From: Diphasiastrum complanatum | Lineage: Eukaryota > Streptophyta > Lycopodiopsida > Lycopodiales > Lycopodiaceae | DNA: 64,000 bases | Direction of reading: 5' to 3' | Assembly (NCBI GenBank): GCA_029204225.1 | Contig: CM055107.1 | Coordinates: 22,386,178 to 22,450,177, forward strand | Shown here: in pieces, positions 43,898-55,099 of the stretch | Position numbering within the stretch: position 1 is the stretch's first letter | Layout: each line of letters starts with the position of its first letter | Notes under the pieces: generated by a model | Databases searched by the model: none | What the model saw: the letters and a program-made list of their open reading frames with translations, nothing else | What the model was told of the DNA's origin: nothing | Translations under genes and position numbers: made by a program

Positions 43898-46160
43898 CTA
43901 ATAGTCAGCCCCGAGCTCCTCTCCACCCTCCAAGCCCTCATCATCCCTCTCCTCAGCCCTATCCCTCTGCCTATTTGCCCTCCTCGAACGCCGTAGAGCC
44001 CGTGCGTCAGCCTGCGCCTGTCTATATAACTCTCTATAGATCTCATCATCCATCTCCTCCTGCGTGGGTGATGCCCGAGGAGCAGCAACTGCCAAATCCA
44101 CCAAGCAAGTGTCAGGGTTCACTTGCAACCAAAAACAATACATTGTTGTCAGCAATTCATTGCATAATTCGAAAGCAATTCAGTTTGTCAAAGCATAGCA
44201 AGAAACAGGGGGTGATGATGTGACTCACCTCGAGCATCTGTCCCCCTCCTCGTGTGAGCCTCAACATACGGCCGTTGGTGTTCACAAACACCAACCACCT
44301 ACACTGCTCAATGGACAACCTGTTCCTCTTCTGCGTGTGATACAAGGCCCAGGTGCTCCAATTTTGCTCGCAAGCTCCTGCTGAACAGTCATGTGCAAGG
44401 ACTCTCTCGGCCAGTCATCGCAGGTCACCTGTGCCGCGCCCATGGTAGCCCCACCATGAAACAGGCCTCAACATATCCTCCCTCCGCCCACTCTGCCCTC
44501 CATCGAAAGGAATCTGGTACTGCTCAAAGATCAGCAGTTGGTATGCAATGTTAGTGAGCATCGGACCTGTTGGCAGAAGAAAAAACATGGCTCGTGTAGG
44601 TCCTCTTGAATTCACACACTAGCAATGAGCACACTACAGTCACTACTGCAGTACTTAGCCTACCAAGCAATTTATCACACGTACCTGGTCCAGGCCATTC
44701 GCGTTCCGTGTACTCCACCCATCCCCAGTGCAGCTCCCCAACGTCCCGATCCCGAGTCTCGCGCCACAAGGGGTGCAATATGTGAGCTACGGCGTGGATG
44801 GGTCGGTGGAAGTAGTCCCATCTGGCCTCCCAGATACGTGAGATCTCGCACCTCCTACAACAGGCAAATTACAACAATCATGTAACCATAGCTGCCATAG
44901 CATAAAAGAAACGAATCAGACTTGAGTGAGAAACAACAAACTAGACACTGAAGAGTCAAACCTATGCTCGACCAAGGCTGAATTCTGAATCCCCTCGCCG
45001 ATGCGGTCCATGAACTCGTAAATGAGACCGAGAGTGCACCCCTCATGGTCTACCAGGCGTAGCACTCTGAAAATGGGTAGAAGGACCCCATTAATCTCCT
45101 CAGCATCTGTCCAGAACTGCTCACCGAACACAGTGGACCGGAAAAACGCCGCATGTGGAACGTCCATGAACTCTCAGAAGGACTCGCTGGAAACCATCCG
45201 CCGCAATGCGTCCTTCACTACTACTAATCGCTCTAGCACCAAAAAGTAAAAGGCAAAGCGTGTGGGTGCTGGCTTCTTCAGGTTTAGGAGCCAGAAGGTG
45301 CGGAATAGGGCCAGCACACGCCTCTTCCTGGTAACAAAAGTGACTAGGCGCATGGCCGTAGAAGTGACCTGCAGCACAGACATCCAGTAAAAAATTTAGA
45401 CAGTAGTTGAGATGTGTTTAGCAGCATGGCGCAGGCATCAATCAAGATAGCATAACAAATGGAGAAACCAATACCTCTCTGATCCATGGAAGTGCACACA
45501 AATCATGGATGAGCAAGTCTATGCAATGCGCAGCACAGGGTGTCCACACAATGCTGGGTTGCTTCCTCGTCATAATCTCTCCCATCTGCTTGCAGTTCGA
45601 AGCGTTGTCCGTGACAACTTGAACCACATGCTCGACCCCAATGTCAGCAATAACATCTCTAATAACCTCCCATATGAAATCGACTGTGATGGCGTCACCA
45701 CCTCGAGTGGCATCCACACCATGTAGGAATACTGTGCCAAGCGGGCAAGAAACCAAGACATTGATGACGGATCACCGACGAACGTCGGTCCATCCATCAC
45801 TCAATATCGTGCATCCATACCTGCCACAAAACACCCATTAGCCAAATGCAAAAATTGCGAGACGAGTCAACCCTAAATGCATGCAATGGGTTTATGGAAA
45901 GAAAGTACTTACCTCTGCCAAGCTGAGCGAATGGAATTCAACTCCCGCGTAATGGTCTCCTCCTCCTGACGAAACATCCTGCCTCGCAATGCCTCTCGTC
46001 TGGGAGGCATCCATGTAGCATCCACGGCTGCCATCTGTGCACAAAACTCCCTGAACACCCAAGTGTGAGCAACAGCAAAGGAAATGCCACACTCGTAAAA
46101 GAACTGGCCAGCAAGTCGAGTGCACCGGGCCTGCTGCTCTCTTTGCCACCCGCATAGATC
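43898..46160 (-). pseudogene. hAT transposase (multi-exon), with premature stop
   Basis: Minus strand exon-like blocks in order. 46155-45909: FFYECGISFAVAH and PPRREALRGRMF, as in plant hAT/DUF659 proteins. 45822-45475: YGCTILSDGWTDVRR, stop, SVINVLVSCPLG, VVQVVTDNASNCKQMGE, WTPCAAHCIDLLIHDL. 45340-45174: VTFVTRKRRVLALFR, PAPTRFAFYFLVLERL. 45167-44960: AFFRSTVFGEQFW, EFMDRIGEGI. About 44850-44690: HRPIHAVAHILHPLW. 44500-44230: RPVSWWGYHG and the hAT C-terminal dimerisation motif CEQNWSTWALYHTQKRNRL. 44155-43898: acidic tail. A TGA at 45772-45774 lies in frame within the second block (CGA to TGA is a likely cause). An N-terminal BED finger was not found. The transposase would cut and paste the element; this copy is probably inactive. 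Confidence 0.85.
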
Positions 46161-47759
46161 AAGGGTCTGATGTCTGGGCCTAACCTCTCTCTGCTGTGCA
46201 CATGCCGCTCGTGGTCTAACACGCGAACCGGATGGTTGATCTGTGGGTGTATCACTCTCTCTAGGAGGACCTGTTGAACCATGTGCTGCATCTGCCGCCG
46301 AAGAAGAGGAGGGACGAGAAGGACCCGCTGCTGCTGATTCAACCTGCTCATGTGACGCTCGCCCCTCTGAAGTAAGCCCTGCTGCTGCGGGTGGAATTGG
46401 AGTGGCCCCGCCTGGACCATGCACTGCACCTTAACCCTGCCCAGAACGTGCTGTACTAGGCTCTGCACCTGTAGTAGGTCATGCCTGCATACCTGTGACC
46501 CCTGCCTGTGAACCTGCAGCTGCTCTTGCCCCCTGTCCCTGTCCCTGTCCCTGTCCCAATCCGGAAACCTGTGATGCAGCACCATGCCCGTACATAATAG
46601 ACAACCTCTCTCTCTCATCGAAAATCCTGGAGCAATCAGATATGCCCAATGCCCGCCCACCCGGCCCTCTGACCATCAGTAAGTGATCATCTGAAGAGAC
46701 CACCACAATGCAAGCATCTCCATCTACGGACTCCCGAGCCATGGTGTGTAGCCACATCCCCCTCAATAAGGTCAACCTCGCCCCAAAGGCCTCGGCCCTG
46801 CACCGGCATCGTGTCAACACGAGATCAAACCTGCGAACAGAAACAAGCAAACAACCATTTAGTAGAAGAAAACACACTGCATTGAAAAACATTACCAACC
46901 TAAAACAGAGCTGAACACATCCGAGCACGCATCACATTGATTCTAGTAAGATCATAGCAAGTGCCAAAAAACACACGAGACAGGGCGAGGGATAGAATAA
47001 TTCCAGTGAGCGAAAACGGGCGACTAACGCTAGCATGGGAGTCCTTACAGGCGTCTAGGAGTCCAGTGCAGGCCTAAACCACGCTACTGGCGAATGCTTG
47101 CACGATGCTCTAACCCTAAACCCTAAAAAACATGGAATTAGGGCAAGAAAATTGAAATTTGTGCTACAAACGTAAACGGGCAGAACGGAGGTCACAGGAG
47201 TCTCTGCGGGTATGTGGAAATGCATTCTAGGCTCAAACATCACCTGAATCAATTGCCCGGAAGTCATTTTTTGAAAATGGCAAAAAAAAAACAAGCATTT
47301 GCATTGTGGTGTTCAAATCTCGCAAGGCGTGCCGTAATGGTTGAAACTGACCCCGTAGGAATCACCGTGGGCATGAAGAAAGGTGCTCTAGAGCCAAACT
47401 ACGCTTGATTTGGTTGCCTACAGCTCAATGTCAACACTTGCAAAATAACAAGCTTACACTTACCAAAAATCGAAAACTGATTGTTTTGATCTGCGCGAAG
47501 CTCAGATTCCCCTGGCACTGTGCACACCACCTCCGTATCGCCGAGTAGATGCCTTCCGACTATGCACACGCCTCGATCGGACACCCGTAGCTCAAAACAA
47601 AAAAATTTACCTTCTCCACGGCTGGCGCGATTCTGGCCGTGAAGAGGTGCAAAATGTTTTTAATCACATACTGTTTTTTTTTAAATGCAATTCTGGGAGG
47701 AGAAACGCATTTCTCAGAAACGCGGTTTCCGAAACGTCCCCTCCCATAATCGCGATTCT
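46161..47759 (-). other. 5' part of the hAT element
   Basis: Contains minus-strand ORFs of low complexity, including a GQGQGQ repeat (about 46510-46560, from a CCTGTC hexamer repeat) and Pro/Ser-rich stretches. It could be a 5' exon and leader, but no BED zinc finger or other domain is seen. Confidence 0.45.
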
Positions 47760-48166
47760 GTGCAACTATGCATAGAACCCATGGTTCTCAGAACTGTGGG
47801 GTGAACCGTACCACGATTCATGAACCGTGGTACGGTTCCTCTAATTGATTAATAAATTAATTTCCATTTTCCCCGCAAAACCCCTCCCAAGGCATTTTTG
47901 GTCCTCGTTTCACAGTTTTCACAAATGGTCCTCAGATTTCACAGATTTTTGGCATTACACAGATTTCACAGATTCAAATGATTTCACAGAATTTTTTGGC
48001 CTTTTTTTGCATATTTTTGGGCTATTTTTTAGGGTGGGAAACTAAAAAAAAAAGTAATTAATTAATTGGACGGTTCACCACGGTTCAGCCTTAAATTTTT
48101 GGTGAACCGTACGATTCTGAGAACTGTGGTGAACCGTCCACGGTTCTCAAATTCTATGGTGAATAT

Positions 48167-48870
48167 GAAATAAAGAGGTAAAATGCCAATTTTTAATGAT
48201 TAGAATGATGCAATGCTATAAGATGGGTTTTAACAAACTTCAAATGGAAAATTACCTTTGAATGTATGAAAAGGTCAAATTAGCATGACCACACCTTGCA
48301 ATGAGCAGATCAATGGCTTTTTTCATAAAGGCCATGTTGGTTCCATCCAACCAGGCCATACTTATTATGCTTGGCTTCCAAGCACACACAAAATGCTAAA
48401 ATATAGCCATTGACAGGTACAAAATTATGAATAGACTTTTGAGAGTCAATAGCTATGCAAAATCAAACGCTTGTCTACTGTTTTCTTGCACTTTTTCCAG
48501 TAAGTCAACAAACCTCTACAAATCAATGCAGCTCTCCTTCGAGAATTAATTGAAGGCTTTTGATCAACTGCATCATAATGGTTTACAAACAAGTCTTCCC
48601 AGATAGAAGCGAGCAACATGGTCTGCCTAAGTGCCTACTTTTGTTTATAATCATGTTGCATATCCACCTTCACTGTTTTTATCTGGAGCCAAACCCCTGT
48701 ATGGTAGTGCTTTGTCATATTAATTTTATTGGATCATGTTTTCCAGTTGCTCACGGTAAACAGCCAAATCCTACCAAAAAGGACAAAAAGCATTGAAGAT
48801 CAGCCAGAAAAGAGAAGGGGGCCGTATCAGCTGCAAGCAGAACATAATGCAACACAAAAAAATACGCAAC
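48167..48870. other. Downstream flank of the phosphoglycerate mutase gene
   Basis: No coding feature supported. The part nearest 48870 should be the 3' UTR of the minus-strand gene. Confidence 0.5.
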
Positions 48871-51800
48871 CTAGTTGAAACCAAATTCCACTGTATTGAT
48901 TGATAATATCTGATCTATACGCTGCATAAAACCGAAAACTTTCATTGAGTCTGAAAACCAAGTTTCTAGAATTATTACTGGTGTGAAGGCATAAACTCCA
49001 ATAGTATCAGGGCCAATTGGACTTCCACGGCGTACGAACTTTCCCTCCTTGAAAACATACAACATTGGAATCCCAGTGGATAACTCAAGATCGATCACCT
49101 GCCAATCAATACATATCAATAAATGTAAGGTATAAGCAACAACATTCGATCGTGGGGTCCTGGGGTCCATTCATTGATTAACATTTGACATTTTCATTAT
49201 TTGGGCCCCTAATTAGGAACTCGCATGCCTAGCCCTCGAATCTGATTCAAGCCCCAGACTTGGAGTAAGCTTTTAGGGAATGGAGTTGGCTCCTATCTCC
49301 AACTCTTGATGAGTTCTAATGATTTTCTTTTCACATGTTATACATTTGATCTGCATGTTCACATTTCCAATGAGTATAGTTGCATTTCCTTTCAGTACAT
49401 GTACCATTTTCCTCAAAACTTGGACCAGAGCACTTTTCTGGGCAAGTGAGATCAAGTATCTCCTTCAGCCATCATTAATTAGCAAACATTGTTGGGATAG
49501 TGTTAGTATGGATTCTATGGTAGAGCTGCCAAAGATTCAAAAGGGAACACAATTATCATTCTATATGTAGACAAGTCAGGCAAGGTTGTCTATGCCCTAT
49601 CTAGAGTGTTAACTGCTGACAGAGGATCATGATTTACCATTGATGGCATTTTCCTTGACAAACACTACACTGGGGCTGATCTCTTACCATTGGTAGAAAT
49701 TCATGGTTATTCCATGAATTGCGATTCGTTTGCTGATGAATCATGATTCGTCAAAGAATCTGTCAGTCCTGATTTGAAACAGAAAGAATCAGGACTGTAA
49801 ATTTTTTTGAACAGCTGGGTCCCAATTCCAGTCATGACTCGCATAGGAGTTTTTACGCCATTTTTTCAAAGGAGAGAATATAGGAGAAAGGAGAAAGGAG
49901 AGGACAGGAGAGGAGAGAAAATAATAGGAGATGAGGTATTAGGAGAATGAAGACCAGATGAAGAAACTTGAAAGGGGACTTAGAATTTAGGAGTGTCTGA
50001 GCTTAGAATAGCAAAGCAGGAGGTATTAGGCAAAAGAAGAAAGAGATGAAGATTCATGAAAGTGGACTTGGAAGCTAGGGGTTTGTGAATTTAGTGTTAG
50101 GTAATAGGGGTATTTGGAGTGTTAGAAGAGCTTAGAAGTTAGGAGAGTCACGAGGTAGGAGTTAGAGACTAGAGATAGTCATGGTGAGCTCTAGAGATCC
50201 CGTATGAAATTGTGTGACAGTTTCTTTGGTATACGGTAACTCTGGCATAAAACAATGGACATGCAATTATTTACATGTGAGCTACACAAGCGGTCTAGTG
50301 CGTATCGAGTGCTAGCTTTGTGACATCCCCTTCCATCTAGGAAACACTCCGTCTTGGAGGGATATGGTAGAGATTGTTGCTTCAATAGGGGCCACCTACC
50401 ATGGACCTAGCATGGATTCAGTACATACCACACATTTGACAAGGGAGGTTTAGATTGTAGGCAAGAAACTGGAGTTCATGATTCATAGAAACAATTAAGG
50501 TGCACCGTCATGATTGATGATTAGAGCGACAATAGGTGGCAACATAAGATTTATATCTTCATGTGTTCCTATGTGGGCACCATGCTCTTGAGAGCCATTG
50601 AGACATTGGCACTTGGCACACCATTGTTTCAGGTGAGTAAAGAGTTCATGACACATGTTGGATTTCGATGCTCATCACTCATTGCTAATTGAATTTTCAA
50701 TCATTTTGTTACTCATTACTCAACAGTCAATGCTCAACTAAAGTTTAAAACAGGTTACATGTGCTCAATGTAATTTGTTATAGGCGAATACATCCACACT
50801 CACATCAGACAAACCATCGAAGATTGGGGCCTTACAAAGTTCTACAAGTCATCACTAACAATGCTGCAAATTGCAAGGCCATGGGAGATTTGGTAATGGG
50901 AAATTACCCCAGAATCTTTTGAACCCCATGCGCTGCACACAACATTGACTTATTGATTGAGGAAATTGTAGGTAAATCATGTAGCTCCTCAAGAGTATCT
51001 ATATCTACAATCCTAATATTCTAGGATCTAGATTGAAGATTCCATGTGTTGCTTTGGTTCTCAACCTTCAAAATCACAAATATCCTTGGACCTTGATATA
51101 ATTGTCTTTGCTTTTCCTTAATACATCATACGTGTTTTGCTTTTGTCAGCTCTTCCTTGGTTGAAAGATGTCCTTGATATTGCATGGTTTTTGATGAGAT
51201 TTGTCATCAAGAAACCAAAGGTCCTCACAAATTATAGAGGGTTTTAAAATTTGGAGATTCCAAGTGTCATATGCCGACAAATTGTCTGACCTTAGATCTA
51301 TGTCCAGTAAGGAGGTCAAAAGGCCTAACTCGACCTAGTCGATGACATGCATTTGAGTCTTGACACTAACTTTTAATAGGTACTATCTATTTCTTGCTTT
51401 GCAAGATTGAAAAGATAAGGCCAAGTGAGAAAGCAGACAAAACTGGTTTCATAGGCCTACACATGCAGTTGTCCATGTGTTGCATCATCTATGAAAGAAA
51501 TCTAGTCCTAAGCAGTTCTATGACAATGAGCTTGAGGATGGGTGGTTTGGATACCTCCACAGGGTTGTACTAGATGTTGTAGAGTAGTAGGCTTGCAATG
51601 ATGAGCTCTTGATTTTTCAGAAAGACTACCTCCAATATTAGAAAACTGTGACATAGGATAGAGCAAGCCATTTAAGGCCAGTGTCTTGGTGGGACAAGTG
51701 CACCCCTAGGCTACAGCACATCGCATTGAGAGTCCTCTCATAGGACTGCACCGCAACAACTTGTATGAGGAACTGAAGCATCTACTCCATTATACACACC

Positions 51801-54800
51801 AAGAAGAGAAATAGGCTCTCCACTCCTTTTGTTTTTGCTTTTTTTGCTTCTCCTTAAATTCTTTTGCTTTTGTACAAAAGAGAAGAGAGTTTTACGAAGT
51901 GTATAGAATGCAGCAATCAATCAGCAATCTCTGTCACTCCAAAGCAAGCATTTGCTACAGTTCAATGGGTCTGATATGGTTCAGGACGGTTCCCTATGGT
52001 TCAGTACAGTTTGCTACGGACAGTAACGGTTCAATAAGGTTTTATATGGTTGAATACGGTTTGCTGTGGTTTAGTATGGTTCAGTGCGTATGGTCCAGTA
52101 CACATTAGGTTTTGATGTCAGCCAGTTGGGTCATGAGTTTTGTAATCAGGTTTGCACAAGCTGATGGCAATCGGGTCATAACTTTTGCACTCAAGTTTAC
52201 ACAATTCATTTCATATCAACAAGATCTCACTTACCTACCCAGAATTGGACTCGAAACTACTGGAAACCCATTTAATCTGAATCGTCTATATTTTTTCTTT
52301 CTACTTATACCTTTATTGGATGTCTACAAAGAAAAAATCACGAATCATGAATTGTATCAATTTGCGAATCGCACACACACACACACATATAGCATTGCAA
52401 GAGAATGTGATATGATTGGCACTGGAGAGGCTAAACATTCTGATAAGCGAACAGTTTTTGATAAATGATATTTCCCACCAAAAAAGATCTGTAAAGTAGC
52501 TATAATACGTCAGTAAAATGATATGGCATTACCAAGACACTTGTTTGGGGCAGAGCTACCTTCTTAAAATCAAGACATTAGTTCAAAGGAGTAGTGAGCC
52601 CCAATTAAGAAACAAAACTCAGGACTACTAAGACTCTCTGTTAAGATACACGGTACTACAGACTGCAGCTTAAGGCTGTAGTAGCCAAGAAGGCTGCAAT
52701 ATGCCCCAAAGTTCTCCGAAGTACAAGTTTTAGGTTATGGAAGTGAAAGTAAAACTGCTGAGTTACATTAACTGTAAATGTGAGCTTGGATAACAACCAA
52801 CCAGATGGCAAAAGTACCTCTTGAGGAGTAAGTTTATCCAGATACATGATAATTGCCCGCAAGGAGTTTCCATGAGCAGCAATCAATACATTTTGTCCAC
52901 AATTAAGTACAGGCTCTACCTGTTTCATAGAGTTCGTCAATTTTGTAACAACTGTTGAAGGTACAAGCATTTGTGTTTCTCAAAATTAAACTATCAAGTT
53001 TTTAAACATATGCAAAAACAAGGGATCTTCAATAACGCAACCACAATCAGAAAGGTAGGCCGTAAATTCACAAGTTTCATCTCGAGTTTTGATTTCCATG
53101 TCAAAAGTCCCATTCCTATGTTGCCAAAACTGATCTCAGATGGAAAAACGAAAATAAATTTTGCCACTTAGACTTGAAATTTTAGTACTGCTCAGCAGCA
53201 CATTTTCATTCTTCCCTTGATCTCAGTACCTCTACATAACCTGATCCTGCTTTGTGAAGGTTTATTTATTATTTAGACCATAATCTCCCAAGTCGATACC
53301 TATTACTTGTTATCAAACAAGCTGGAAGTTAGGAGACAGTTTTTTGGAAGTATGGGCTTCATGTCAAAGTAATTTATCAGAAATGGCTGGTTTTACAGTG
53401 CCCACGTTCAAGCTGGAAGCTAAGAGAGATTCTTGGAAGCATGGGCTTCATCTTATGGTGGGTGTAATTTATTATAAATGGCTGATTTTACAGTGCCCAC
53501 CATGGTCCTGAGAATTGGAGGCACTGAGGAATCTAAGCATTTTGGTCATCTTGCAGTACCTACTTGCAGAGTATCTGGCATTTGAAGGAGAACATAATGT
53601 AACGCTCATCATTGATTTTCAACCATGAAATAAAATTTTCAGTACTTAAATGCTAGCTGCAACAACCAGAAGAAAAATCAATTAAATCCTCAATGATGAA
53701 TTTCCTGTCGAAATTGCATATATCTACATTTATTCTATCAGCCTCAAAAAAACGTTCGGTCCAAAAATACGTCCAATTATTTTCACCAGATACCCCATTT
53801 GCAGAATACTAAATCGTTTAAATTGGTGTGTATCTACCAAAATTGGTACCAACCTGATTTTTGAAATAAGCTACAGATCGCTCTGCACACATTGCAAGGC
53901 TCTCCCCATTGGGGGGTGGAATATCATAACTTCTTCTCCACTCAAGAACTTTCTGTTTTCCAAATTTTTCTGCAGTTTCTTCTTTGTTCAACCCCTGCAA
54001 CTCACCATACCTGCACAGCTTCCAGTCCTTGGAGTTGAGATAATGAAAAGAAAACTGCTTTGACACATTTGTATGGAAATCAGATCAAGATGTGATAACT
54101 CTAAGACTGTACAATTTAAAAGACAAGTTAAGAATTTTCAACTTACATTCTTTCATTCAACTCCCAAGCAGTTATCACTGGAATGGTCTGGCTTTCAGTT
54201 ACTGTACTGAATATCTTGCTCCAAGATTCTGCTCTCTCGTCCTCATTATGTAGTATCACAGGCACCTGTCTCAGTACATGATGTCGTAAGCCTCTGGGGA
54301 AAGTTCTAAAACAGGCATGCATACATCAATGAAGCACTTTTGACATTCGCTAGCTGCAAATTTGCAACCTTCTTTCTCAGGTGCTGTGTCATAGCCAACA
54401 TGGCTGTCATCTGAGCACGGATCAATGCAGAAGTGAAAATTATGTCAACTGGAAGGTTTGAAATGCGTTTTCCAGCTTCAATGGCTTCCTCTACTCCCTC
54501 TTTTGTGAGTGGAACATCAACGCATCCAGTGAACAGATTTTTTTGATTCCAAAGAGATTCTCCGTGCCGAATAAGTATCAGTGCAGATTCAGCTGTTTAG
54601 ATAAGCCATAATGTATCAGTTAGGATATTGAATTTTGATAGGATTTTATGACCATAATAGCACTTGAATTCCCAAGATCCTAGAGGGAAAGTCATAATAT
54701 TTAAGGTCGATTCAGATCTGGTCAATGAAAAGTGAGCTGTTATAATCGTTTGAACACCCTTTGCTATAATCTTATACTTTTGTCTATCACATCTTCCAAA

Positions 54801-55038
54801 TCTTTGAGGTGATTCCAGAAGGTTGAAAATAGCACAAGAAAATGTTCACAGCCATTAAAGTCAAACACAGAAAATTCTCAATCAAAGTTAACGTACTTTA
54901 GCTCAAAACTGAGATCTTAAGATATGTAGACTTTCGATCTTAATGATCTCAAGTACTTATGTGCACTAAACTATCCTAAATGATTCCTGGCAAGGTTTGA
55001 TAAACCTTCAGCTTCAAGCAATGCGTGAAAGCTGATAA

Positions 55039-55099
<61 letters not shown>

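Larger units (their letters stand above)
42930..47770 (-). mobile_element. hAT DNA transposon, 4841 bp, with 11-bp TIRs and 8-bp TSD
   Basis: Terminal inverted repeats CATAGTTGCAC (42930-42940) and GTGCAACTATG (47760-47770) match perfectly. TSD CATAGAAC (42922-42929 and 47771-47778). An 8-bp TSD with short TIRs is diagnostic of hAT. Subterminal repeats of AACGCGTTTCTGA type occur near both ends (about 42942-42970 and 47700-47740). The interior codes for a hAT transposase on the minus strand and is markedly GC-richer than the flanks. A (CT)n tract (43181-43267) lies near its 3' end. Confidence 0.93.
42922..48158. mobile_element. 388-bp hAT-like MITE, split by a hAT transposon
   Basis: Flanked by a perfect 8-bp duplication GTGAATAT (42914-42921 and 48159-48166). 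Ends are CATAGAAC... (42922) and ...TTCTATG (48158), inverted. The body is 47779-48158 plus the 8 bp at 42922-42929. The interior is rich in GGTTC(T)/GAACCGT words in both orientations (for example TGAACCGTACCACG and CGGTTCACCACGG) and can fold on itself. No coding capacity. It was split by the hAT element at 42930-47770 only 8 bp from its end. Confidence 0.8.
49720..52374 (+). mobile_element. Decayed hAT-like element inside intron 5
   Basis: Near-matching inverted ends GCGATTCGTTTGCTGATG (49721 on) and, reversed, GCGATTCGCAAATTGATA (52373 back), each continuing to CATGATTCG. A decayed hAT transposase lies between. No TSD is recognisable; the right end borders an (AC)n tract that may have altered it. 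Boundaries are provisional. Confidence 0.5.
49099..52817 (-). other. Intron 5 of the phosphoglycerate mutase gene (3.7 kb)
   Basis: Bounded by GT at 52817-52816 and AG at 49100-49099. Contains a purine-rich stretch (49870-50160), a decayed hAT transposase on the opposite strand, a degenerate GGTTCAGTAC minisatellite and a short (AC)n at about 52371-52386. Confidence 0.85.

Noticed and set aside
45938-46660. 240-codon minus-strand ORF in the hAT element
   Set aside because: Overlaps another frame; low-complexity DRDRDRDRG and GQ repeats, while the conserved hAT residues are in the 45909-46155 frame.
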